Assembly (NCBI GenBank): GCA_934646845.1
Contig: CAKUEV010000013.1
Span: forward strand, 1 to 20,083
DNA length: 20,083 nt
Direction of reading: 5' to 3'
Source: an uncultured Slackia sp.
Lineage (GTDB): Bacteria; Actinomycetota; Coriobacteriia; Coriobacteriales; Eggerthellaceae
Part shown: piece after piece, positions 1-8,038 of the stretch
Numbering within the stretch: position 1 is the stretch's first letter
Layout of the letters: each line of letters begins with the position of its first letter
Program-made: the position numbers and the translations under genes
The notes under the pieces: generated by a model
The model's input: the letters and a program-made list of their open reading frames with translations, nothing else
The model's database searches: none
What the model was told of the DNA's origin: nothing

Positions 1-638
1 GAGACGCGCACCATGGCCTCATACTGAGCGGCATCAATCGAATCGCCCTGGCCGGTTTCCTTGGCGCGGTTAAGGGCGGCCAATGCGCCGACGATGGCGA
101 ACAGGCCAACAAAGTAGTCGGAAGGCTGCGGGAATGCGGGCACAGGAGCTCGATCGGGGAAGCCGTTCATTTCCATATAGCCCGAAAACGCCTGGCCGAT
201 GGCGTCGAAGCTCGCGCGGCTCACGTAGCCGGGGTCGCCCGTTTGGCCAAAGCCCGAAATATGCACAATGACGAGCGCCGGATTGACCTCCCACAACGCT
301 TCGTCGCTCATGCCCCACTTGTCCATCTGACCGCCGCGGAAACCGTCAACCAAAATATCGGCATCTTCGAGCAGCTTGTAGAAAAGCTCGCGGCCACGGC
401 CATGACGCACATCCATGCACAGCGATCGGGAATTGCGGCGATCCATGCGCGTGCCCCAGCCAGGGAGCATGGGGTTCGGACGGCTCGTGTCACGGCCCTT
501 AGGGTTTTCGATGCCAATAACATCGGCGCCCAAATCGCCCAACATAGCGCACGCAAACGGTCCAGCAATTGCCTGCGAAAGATTAAGAACCTTCACGCCC
601 TGCAGCGGACCAAACGGTTCGAATGTTTCTTCTGCCAT
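1..638 (-). CDS. CaiB/BaiF family CoA-transferase, N-terminal part (cut by window edge)
   Basis: This is the first 212 codons of a class III (CaiB/BaiF, formyl-CoA transferase type) CoA-transferase; the family moves CoA between carboxylic acids in the cytoplasm through an aspartyl-CoA intermediate. Visible family features are the N-terminal Rossmann-type segment (GVKVLNLSQAIAGPFACAML, residues 14-33), the ENPKGRD motif (44-50), a DILVDGFRGG segment (94-103), and RASFDAIGQAFSG around 141-153, whose Asp near 145 matches the family's catalytic aspartate. The ATG at 638 is preceded by a strong AGGAGGA ribosome site. The rest of the gene lies beyond position 1. Substrate cannot be told from the sequence; carnitine, oxalate, bile-acid or aromatic acids are all used by relatives. 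The downstream partner genes are not in the window. Confidence 0.9.
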   Translation of the reverse strand, partial: MAEETFEPFGPLQGVKVLNLSQAIAGPFACAMLGDLGADVIGIENPKGRDTSRPNPMLPGWGTRMDRRNSRSLCMDVRHGRGRELFYKLLEDADILVDGFRGGQMDKWGMSDEALWEVNPALVIVHISGFGQTGDPGYVSRASFDAIGQAFSGYMEMNGFPDRAPVPAFPQPSDYFVGLFAIVGALAALNRAKETGQGDSIDAAQYEAMVRV

Positions 639-950
639 GTTTCCTCCTCCTTGCATGTGGATACGGAAGGAAAAGCAAAAAACATGCCAGAAGCTGGCCG
701 CGCCGTCGAAAACGCGTCCCCATATGCCCAGAAGCCCAGCAAACACGTAAGGCGAAAACGCGCGTCATCTTATGCCGCACGCGTTTCCCCGAATCGTCGA
801 ACCATGCTTGGCGGGCTTGGGCCCTACCGTTTTGGGAGCCTTCGCGAGCGCTTGCGGCAGGCGTTCGCATCGGAGCAAAACCGAGCCAGCGCTGCGCCAG
901 CTCGGCTTTCTTTTGAAGGAAGGATGACGAATCGCCGCAATCCTGCCCCG
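639..950. other. Intergenic region, 312 bp, upstream of the CoA-transferase
   Basis: No gene is supported here. It holds the 5' flank of the minus-strand CoA-transferase and, at its right end, the terminator of the giant surface-protein gene. Three related GAAAACGCG-type half-sites occur at 705-719, 751-766 and (inverted) 779-790, bracketing a possible minus-strand -10 (CATAAG, 774-769); no good -35 was found. A small hairpin (GCCAG/CTGGC, 686-698) followed on the minus strand by six T's lies about 50 bp upstream of the start codon and could be a weak leader terminator. Confidence 0.5.
877..905 (-). terminator. Intrinsic terminator of the giant surface-protein gene
   Basis: Read on the minus strand, an 11-bp stem (CCGAGCTGGCG / CGCTGGCTCGG, loop CAG) begins 45 bp past the stop codon and is followed by TTTT. 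Two positions that would be A-C mismatches on the plus strand are G-U pairs on the minus strand, which supports this orientation. Confidence 0.75.
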
Positions 951-3900
951 TTAACGTTCACGCTTGCGAGCGGCAAGACAGGCCATCGCCACCAAGCACG
1001 CCACAATTGCAGCAAACGCCGCAAACCACCAGATAGAAGCATCATTCGTTGAAGCATATGCCGCCTTCTGCGCCACAGCGCTTGCTGCGCCGCTGCCCGA
1101 AGAGACCGCAGAACCACCCGCCGCGGCATCGTCCGAGCCTCCATTCACAGAAGAATCGCCATTGCCAGAGCCACTGCCAGAGCCATTGCCGCCCACGCCG
1201 CCACCCGGGTTATCGGGATTAATCGTACCGCCGCCCGGGTTTTCGGGGTCGGTCGCGCCGCCGCCCGGATTATCAGGGCTCGGGTCAGTGGAATTGGCCA
1301 CCGTAACGTTCAGGTTCAAGCGCTCGCTGTAGCTGTCGAACGCCATGCCATCTTTGTAGGCGGTAATGCGGAAGCGCGTATTCTGCATCACCGGAATGGG
1401 GCCGGCGTATTCGACGCGCGAGCCGCCTTCCACGCACGGGCACGTATCGTCGGTGGTGTAGTAGATGGTCGCGCCTTCCGTACTGCAGGAAAGATCCAGA
1501 AGAGAGCCCTTCGCAACCTCGATCGAATTCTCCTTCGGCGAAGCTGCATCGAATACGGCGCCGTCAATCGTTGCCACGGGACGCGCGGGCTGCGCCGCAT
1601 CAGACGTCACACGCACGGCTATCTCCTTAGTAAGATTGGTGCCGCTTGCAGAAAGCTCAAGCGTCGTCATGCCAGGCAATTCGCCTGCCAGCAGGAAGCT
1701 CGCCTTGCCCTCTGCGTCGGTCGTGGCCTCAACCCACACGCTTCCGTCCGCATCGCTCTGGAACGCGGCGCCTTTGAACGACGCAAGGCTACCCGATTCC
1801 AGCTTCGCAACCACGCGCTGACCAGCCACAGGCGACCCGTCGGCATAGCGCACATATGCGATAACCTGCACCGGCTCGCTGGCATTCTGCTGAAGCACCA
1901 CAGCGTTTTCGAAATTAGCCACAAGCTGGGAGGGATGTTTGGAAACCGTCAGCTGCTGCGACCAATTTCCCCCCTGCGTTGCCAGAGCCGTGCCCACATA
2001 ATTCTGCAAGCCCTTTATGGCGAGGTTCACCTGGGACCCTTCAGCAAGCGAGCTTTTCGGGTATATCCGCAGCACGCGAGAAAGCGTGCCGTAGCCATCC
2101 GCCTCGGACGCCTCCTGAGGATCAACCCACTCTATGCGTTCGGCGACAACTCCATCCAGGGTCGCCTCGAGGGAATCCGATGCCTTCATGTACTGGTCGA
2201 ATGCGATCTCGATACAGTCGGGATCAGCCCAGGCTTCTTGAACCTCGGGCGCTTTTGAGGACTCGAGCTTGATGTTCACACCTGTCTGAATCGGAAGCAC
2301 ATTGAGCCACTCACTCGCCGAATCGCGATAGCCGTCCTTGCTTACGCGCACCTGGTACTGACCCGTGGGAGTATCCCACGCGAACGAACCATCGCCGCTG
2401 GTCGTTTGCGGGTTTCGCTGCTCGTACGCCTCAGCGTTCCATTCCTGCTCGGACCCGCCGGAAGCGGAGCCCCTTGTCCACAACGTAGCCGTTGCGCCCT
2501 CTACGGGATTGCTCTCCAACGCCTCATACACCACGCCCGATGGGTCGAGAATGACATTCGCACCATAATTGCGGTAGCGAACATCCGACCCATAGAAACG
2601 GTCCCAATCGATCGTTTCGCGGTATTCATCGTCCTCGCTTTTCTTCTTCCCGGAATGCTTGCATACGCTCATGCGATACGCCGTTGCCTCGGCGTATTCG
2701 TTCTTGGCAACGTCAGCCCAAGGAGCGCGCAGCATGTGAGCAGATGTCGAAGACACATCGGCACACAGCGAAAGCTTGGAAACGAAGTTGCCAAGAAGAT
2801 CGGAAAACCCGTACACTTCCGCAGAACCCGCCGCCCCGAACGAGCCCGAACCATAAAGGCTGCATACTGCCAGCATGGCGTTCAGCGTTGAGGTGCCGCA
2901 GCCCCTCATAACATCCGAATAGTTGTTGTCATCTTCGGCAACAAGGTATTCCTTGTATTTCTCGGCGGCTTCAAGCTCGGCATACAACGCGTCGAGGCAG
3001 CGCTGGCAATCGCTGTCGCAGGGGTTGTACGCACGCCAGTATTTAATGAGCTGGTAGATATTCTCGATGTCCGTTTCGATGAGCCGAATCTCGTTGCCGC
3101 TGTCAATGAGCGAATTCTTCGCGCTATCCATACCGAAGTAATCGTTAGCCAAGCCGAGCACGCCCGTTATACCCTTGCCCGTTTGCATCATCTGGTTCGC
3201 TTCACCAATTTCCTCCATTTCCTTCTCGAACAAGTTCGCTTTCGCATATGCCTCCATAAGAGGCGAAACCTCACTTACTGGCATATGCTCCATCAAACGT
3301 CTGTTGATGATGTTCTTGATTGTGAGCTTATTCGCATAATCGAGGCCCCCCGATACCAGTTCGAGCACCTGACCTCGTGCAATGCTCCACGCTGATGACC
3401 ACATATCCGCTTTGGCGGCGTCGCTACGTTCATGGGCTTCATCGAAATTGGACGTATAAGTCGTAACACGAGCAGGCGCCTCGACACCCTGGGGTGCCTC
3501 TTCTGTCACGCGAGCGGTCATTCCCGAGTAAATCCCAGGCGTTTTGCCGTCTTTACCATTCTTCTGTTCTTCGGTGACGAAGTAATCACCCGTAAAACGA
3601 CCATTCGTCGAAGAGGATATCTGCTCGCCCTTCGCATTATCTCCGTCCGAAATGGCGAGCGTATCGCCGCACTCCTTCTTCATGACGTTGTCTATCAGGG
3701 TGTAGGGCGAACCCGATTCGCTCGGCGCGCCCACGCCCGATTCGCGACCCAGCTTGTCAAGGCCGTTCACGATTGTCTTTTGCGTATTGCGCGCCCATGC
3801 GTTTTTCTGCTCAATTTCCTGCTGAACTTCATCGAAGGACTTGCGCGCAATGTCGGTGAGTTTTTGCTCGTTGCCGTTCTCATCGAGAATGACATTGCCG

Positions 3901-6900
3901 TTGTCGTCCTTCAGAATCTCGTCGCCATACCACTCCTTGAGCTCGGCATCGGTGGGAGCCGTCCAGCTGATATCGTCTGGAAGCTTCCCTGTGAAAATAG
4001 GCGAATCGATCGAGGCAATCCAGAGGTCGTCGTCGGGAGCGAGCGCAGATCCGAAGTCGCGGAAATCAGGGCGCAACGCTTCAATTTCGGCAATGGTGGC
4101 CCGTACGTCTTCGCTGCTCGCATCATCTCGCTCGGCGAGCTGCGCTACAACCTCGCCCAAAGCGGCATCGACTTCCTGGGCCTGCTGCTTGGTGGTGTCA
4201 TCCACCTCAAAGCCCGCCCAGTAGTCCGCCCAGAAGGCACTGTATTGCTGCTGCCTTTCGGCAACCTCATCTTCAATGCGCTTTTTCGCGCGCTCTTCGT
4301 AATCTTCATCAAGGTTTGCCCTGTAGGAAAGCGCGAAGTTACTAAAGCTGTAGCTTTCGGGGATGAAGAGATTCTTCGACTGGAGCAATTCCGAGGAGAA
4401 ATACCCCTCGCCCTCATTTTCCTCAAGCAAGGCCAGGTATTCTTGGTCTACGTATTCGCCCACGTAACGCGAGCCCTCGTCTCCTTGCGATACAAGGGCA
4501 AGAGGTACCGCAACATTTTCCCCATTTGTCAGCTTCGCGTACATCATGAGCACATCGCCGGCGTTGATCTGCGCCGTGGCGTTGTCAACCGTCACATCAA
4601 ACGTCCAATATGCATTCTTTTTCTTTGGGAGTTGATACAGAACGGTGAGGTTATCGTAGGTCTCTTTCCCATCAACGATTCTTGTTTGGGTTTTGCCCGC
4701 ATTCGTTATGCTGAACGTCTTGATTTTCGCACCTGGGCGATAGAAGCAATTGAGATGAGCATCAACCTGTTCACTTTTCGCATCAAGTTTTACGTAGTCG
4801 CCGAACAGAAGACCCTGGGTGACTTCTTCGGGAATGTCAAATGAAATCTGCGCATGACCAAGCGCGTTCGTATATGCCGTTCCCACCGTTTGGCCAGCAA
4901 TGGAAAGCTCGATAAACGACGAAGGCGCGCCGTACACCGTGGCCTGATTGCCCGTATCTTTTACGCAGTTGTCGGCAACCTTGACCGTCATTCCTCGTGC
5001 GAGGAATGATGCATCACCCAAAGGAATCACCTTGTCGCCCGCCTCGAGCGACACGGGGAGCGAGTACACCTGCTGCTTATCGGGCGTAAACGCAATATAG
5101 AGCACATCAGAGGTCGTTCGCGCATCGACATTAACAACCAGGCTGTCCCCATACACCCCGCAAGACGCATTACCTGAGCTTTTCAGCGATGCGCTTACGC
5201 CGTGATAATCAGCGGAAGGAATGCCGAAGGTGAATTCGAGCGGCATTGGCTTATCGAGGTCATAGGCCACTTCGATTATTGTTTCGCACCCAGCAACCAC
5301 ACCGTCGCCCGGGGCTTGTACGCGCGCTGATTTCACCCCCGCATTCTTCAGCAGCTGCTCTTTGTCGTAATCGGGCACGTCGAGCGTCACCTCAGACACT
5401 GAATTGTCGGTTATTTCGACTTCGGCTTTCGCGTACGGAACGCCAGAACGCTGCAACACTCCCAGGTTCGATGCAGAGAGCACCGTGTCTGGCTTGCATG
5501 CCGCCACAACATAGGTTCCCGCCTTCAGCTTGCCCGTAGAAAGAATCCAATTGGGGTTTTCCTGACCATCTGGCCATTCAACCGACGTGTAGCTGTCCAC
5601 AACGCAACGCGCATTCGCATCGGTCCCGCTGAAGAGGAATACGCGACTGCGGCCCTCATACGCGGCATTCGTGGACACACGTACGCTGCCCCATGAAGAA
5701 AGGGTTGCCTCGAAACCACCCCGTTCGCCGCTGTAGGCAACCGTAGTGCCCGTAAGCTTCAGCGAATCGCTGGTCGAAACTTCGAGCGAAAGCCTCTCGA
5801 AGTTGCCCTCGTTCGCAAGCGCTTCGGAGAGCACAACAGAATTGCACTGCACGACGTAATCGGCGTCTTCGCCCGAAGCCAGATCGACGCCATCGCGCTT
5901 GAGCTTGAACGATAAACCAGGATTGCTCGTAATATTCGTGAGCGCTTCTTCGCCTTCCGCATTCGCGGCGTTCTTTGTATAGACGCTTATCGGGAGCGTG
6001 CGCTGAGCGGCAATTTTCTTGAAATCAGACGCGGCAATTGTTCCCAAATCCCACGAGGAGCCCATCTGCGATGCGGTGCGCAGGTAGTTTTTATCATAGT
6101 ATCCAGCAATTTGCACAGTGATGGAACACTCAGTAGCAATTGCTGCGTCGGGACACGTGAAAGACCCGTCTTCGGCTAGCGCCAGTTTCTTCAATGCGCC
6201 GTTTTGCTCCATAACTACCGACACGTCACCGGGAGCAGCGCCTTCAGGAAGTTCAACTTTGCCGGTAACCGTGACAACCGACGATTCATCGTCGAGCCAT
6301 ACGTAGTTATAGTGCTTGGAGGATTCGGTATCCTGCTGCGAAAGGCGGTACGGGTCAGAATCGGTGCCGTCGCTCTTCTTCTTGTAGGCATACACAGTTG
6401 TACCGTCGTCGAAGGGGAGAGAAGGGTCGTCTTGGTCGCTGTCGTACTGGCTGCCAAAACGAATGTCGGGATTGCCGAACCGCACCTTCAGAGCGCCGCA
6501 CGTCGTAAACGCTCCGCCGTCAAGGTATTTAAGCGATTTTGGAAACTCAATCAGGTCCTGCTTCGCAAGGCCGTTACAATTGGTAAATGCCCCGCCCGCA
6601 ATGCACTCAATGCCCTCTTCGAATTGCAAGTCGGTCAAAGACGCATTTGTGCCATCCTGCATAAACGCATCCATGTTGATCTTTTTGACGAAGCTGGGGA
6701 TTGAAAGCGAGCTAAGGCGATTGTATTCGAAGCCGAAGTCGCCAATGTACACATCATGGCTGCCGTCAAACAGATCACGGAAGTTGACGGACGTAAGACC
6801 AGCATCACCCTCGGCAATAACAACGTCGCGCTTCGCGCCGTCAGTTGTACCGCTGTAGTTTTTTTCAATGTAGGCATACACCTCAGCATCGTGCAGGGGG

Positions 6901-7649
6901 TTTGGCTGCGGCCAGTCGACTACAAAGCTCCACCCCGGCTGGTCCCAGTAGCCATTGTCTTGGATGAGCGTACCTGCCCACATCTTTTTACCCTCGCAGC
7001 CGACTTTCGTTTTCCAGCGCTTGGCTGTCTCGGTTTTGTCGACGTTGCCCTCGCTGTCTACCATAACGTGTTTGTCGTAGTTGTCCAAGCCAAGCAGCGG
7101 CTGCGCGTCGACGCCTTGCTTGAAGGGGTTTGGGCCAACCGTCGGTTCGGCGTTGGCGGAAGCGCCGTCACCATCGCCGTTCGACTCGTCGGCAACGGCA
7201 GCGGGAGCCTTCGCGGCATTACCATCGACTGCCGCGGAAGATGCAGTATCGCCGCCCTTGGCGGAAAGGCTCGTTGTATCCCGGATTGCGTTCTCCGCCG
7301 GCGAGCCGGGCAACCCCACCTCACCGCTTTGCGCAGATGCCGCTTCGGAATCGTCGCCCTCAAGCGCGACGGCGGCATGGATCGTCGTGCTATCTTCGGG
7401 AATGGAGACGACCTGCGAGCCAGTGCCCGACATGGCATCGGGCGCTACGAAGCCATCGGCGGCGCCTTCAGCCGCCCCATCGCCCACAGCATTCGCCGCG
7501 GCATCGGCTTCGTCCTCGGCTGCTTCAGCGATGCTGAACGTGGGCGCGAGCCCCACGACAAGCACCGCCGAAAGCGCGCAGGCAAGCGCTTTTCGACACG
7601 CCGCGCGCAACGTCGCGCGCGTTTTCGGTTGCGTGGCATTTCGTTTCAT
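951..7649 (-). CDS. Giant exported, membrane-anchored multidomain surface protein (2232 aa)
   Basis: The ATG at 7649 is chosen over one 13 codons upstream because GAAGGA lies at good spacing and it opens directly on a signal peptide: basic MKRNATQPKTR, hydrophobic ALACALSAVLVVGLAPTF, likely cleavage after AEA. Approximate order: Ala/Ser/Gly-rich linker (35-180); BspA-like leucine-rich repeats (285-400); several beta-sandwich-like segments (450-1000); a charged coiled coil (1105-1200); a Cys-containing helical segment with CDSDCQRC near 1540; a carboxypeptidase-regulatory-like domain (1700-1795); an Ig-like SbsA-type domain (1803-1903); an invasin-like Big_1 domain (1910-2015); a chitobiase C-terminal-like domain with YYTTDDTCP (2030-2115); a Gly/Pro repeat spacer; one membrane helix (WWFAAFAAIVACLVAMACLA) and a basic tail. 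It is probably an adhesin or matrix protein; the ligand is unknown and no enzymatic domain was recognised. It seems monocistronic. Confidence 0.85.
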   Translation of the reverse strand: MKRNATQPKTRATLRAACRKALACALSAVLVVGLAPTFSIAEAAEDEADAAANAVGDGAAEGAADGFVAPDAMSGTGSQVVSIPEDSTTIHAAVALEGDDSEAASAQSGEVGLPGSPAENAIRDTTSLSAKGGDTASSAAVDGNAAKAPAAVADESNGDGDGASANAEPTVGPNPFKQGVDAQPLLGLDNYDKHVMVDSEGNVDKTETAKRWKTKVGCEGKKMWAGTLIQDNGYWDQPGWSFVVDWPQPNPLHDAEVYAYIEKNYSGTTDGAKRDVVIAEGDAGLTSVNFRDLFDGSHDVYIGDFGFEYNRLSSLSIPSFVKKINMDAFMQDGTNASLTDLQFEEGIECIAGGAFTNCNGLAKQDLIEFPKSLKYLDGGAFTTCGALKVRFGNPDIRFGSQYDSDQDDPSLPFDDGTTVYAYKKKSDGTDSDPYRLSQQDTESSKHYNYVWLDDESSVVTVTGKVELPEGAAPGDVSVVMEQNGALKKLALAEDGSFTCPDAAIATECSITVQIAGYYDKNYLRTASQMGSSWDLGTIAASDFKKIAAQRTLPISVYTKNAANAEGEEALTNITSNPGLSFKLKRDGVDLASGEDADYVVQCNSVVLSEALANEGNFERLSLEVSTSDSLKLTGTTVAYSGERGGFEATLSSWGSVRVSTNAAYEGRSRVFLFSGTDANARCVVDSYTSVEWPDGQENPNWILSTGKLKAGTYVVAACKPDTVLSASNLGVLQRSGVPYAKAEVEITDNSVSEVTLDVPDYDKEQLLKNAGVKSARVQAPGDGVVAGCETIIEVAYDLDKPMPLEFTFGIPSADYHGVSASLKSSGNASCGVYGDSLVVNVDARTTSDVLYIAFTPDKQQVYSLPVSLEAGDKVIPLGDASFLARGMTVKVADNCVKDTGNQATVYGAPSSFIELSIAGQTVGTAYTNALGHAQISFDIPEEVTQGLLFGDYVKLDAKSEQVDAHLNCFYRPGAKIKTFSITNAGKTQTRIVDGKETYDNLTVLYQLPKKKNAYWTFDVTVDNATAQINAGDVLMMYAKLTNGENVAVPLALVSQGDEGSRYVGEYVDQEYLALLEENEGEGYFSSELLQSKNLFIPESYSFSNFALSYRANLDEDYEERAKKRIEDEVAERQQQYSAFWADYWAGFEVDDTTKQQAQEVDAALGEVVAQLAERDDASSEDVRATIAEIEALRPDFRDFGSALAPDDDLWIASIDSPIFTGKLPDDISWTAPTDAELKEWYGDEILKDDNGNVILDENGNEQKLTDIARKSFDEVQQEIEQKNAWARNTQKTIVNGLDKLGRESGVGAPSESGSPYTLIDNVMKKECGDTLAISDGDNAKGEQISSSTNGRFTGDYFVTEEQKNGKDGKTPGIYSGMTARVTEEAPQGVEAPARVTTYTSNFDEAHERSDAAKADMWSSAWSIARGQVLELVSGGLDYANKLTIKNIINRRLMEHMPVSEVSPLMEAYAKANLFEKEMEEIGEANQMMQTGKGITGVLGLANDYFGMDSAKNSLIDSGNEIRLIETDIENIYQLIKYWRAYNPCDSDCQRCLDALYAELEAAEKYKEYLVAEDDNNYSDVMRGCGTSTLNAMLAVCSLYGSGSFGAAGSAEVYGFSDLLGNFVSKLSLCADVSSTSAHMLRAPWADVAKNEYAEATAYRMSVCKHSGKKKSEDDEYRETIDWDRFYGSDVRYRNYGANVILDPSGVVYEALESNPVEGATATLWTRGSASGGSEQEWNAEAYEQRNPQTTSGDGSFAWDTPTGQYQVRVSKDGYRDSASEWLNVLPIQTGVNIKLESSKAPEVQEAWADPDCIEIAFDQYMKASDSLEATLDGVVAERIEWVDPQEASEADGYGTLSRVLRIYPKSSLAEGSQVNLAIKGLQNYVGTALATQGGNWSQQLTVSKHPSQLVANFENAVVLQQNASEPVQVIAYVRYADGSPVAGQRVVAKLESGSLASFKGAAFQSDADGSVWVEATTDAEGKASFLLAGELPGMTTLELSASGTNLTKEIAVRVTSDAAQPARPVATIDGAVFDAASPKENSIEVAKGSLLDLSCSTEGATIYYTTDDTCPCVEGGSRVEYAGPIPVMQNTRFRITAYKDGMAFDSYSERLNLNVTVANSTDPSPDNPGGGATDPENPGGGTINPDNPGGGVGGNGSGSGSGNGDSSVNGGSDDAAAGGSAVSSGSGAASAVAQKAAYASTNDASIWWFAAFAAIVACLVAMACLAARKRER
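1198..1287 (-). repeat. 3 x 30-bp tandem repeat encoding an NPGGG spacer
   Basis: Three imperfect 30-bp units (each starting CCGCC on the plus strand) encode ten-residue repeats of the form DP-x-NPGGG-x inside the surface protein, just before the membrane anchor. This looks like a flexible wall-spanning spacer that could vary in copy number by slippage. Confidence 0.8.
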
Positions 7650-8038
7650 GGCAGCGTCCTTCTCTTGTGCCTTTTGCTGAAAATCCATCCTGCACTTTGC
7701 GCGAATACGAAGAAAACACCTAGGTTCGTATATACGAACCTAGGTGTTTATCTGGGAAAACGATTTGATTCTTTTCACAAAAACATACTTGGAAGATAAA
7801 CCGAGCTCATGCGCAAAGCCCCTCGCCGCATTGCCGGCACGGCGCAAGCGATGCGAAAAACCCATCTTTACCCCATGTTCACGATTGCACGCGCGAAACG
7901 CCGCGCCGCAGGCAAAGCGTTTCGCGTCTTTTTACACAGAAACGCCTCACCCGCCACTACAATAGGAAGCACGCAAAAGCACCTGCCACGCCGGCGCCTT
8001 CGCGCACCGGCGCTTTATATATATGTTGAGGAAAATCC
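7650..8038. other. Divergent intergenic region, 389 bp
   Basis: This lies between the divergently transcribed surface protein and LuxR-type genes. It carries the 36-bp palindrome at 7714-7749, an isolated TACAAT (-10-like) at 7958-7963 for the plus strand with TTTACA 21 bp upstream (too far for a normal promoter), and a GC hairpin (CGCCGG 7989-7994 / CCGGCG 8007-8012) followed by TTTATATATATG just before the LuxR-gene ribosome site GAGG (8028-8031). Short reading frames here show no coding character. Confidence 0.5.
7714..7749. promoter_or_regulatory. Perfect 36-bp palindrome, candidate operator
   Basis: Two 18-base arms (AAACACCTAGGTTCGTAT and its exact reverse complement) meet without a spacer. 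The site is 65 bp upstream of the surface-protein start and about 290 bp upstream of the LuxR-type gene. In RNA it would form a long hairpin followed on the minus strand by TTTTCTT, so a leader attenuator is the alternative reading. Confidence 0.6.

Noticed and set aside
243..1052. A 269-codon plus-strand frame across the CoA-transferase and intergenic region
   Set aside because: It overlaps a clear CaiB/BaiF gene, crosses a terminator hairpin and has no protein-like composition.
3432..4844. A 470-codon plus-strand frame inside the surface-protein gene
   Set aside because: No ribosome site and no recognisable domain; the opposite strand carries a coherent multidomain protein through the whole stretch.
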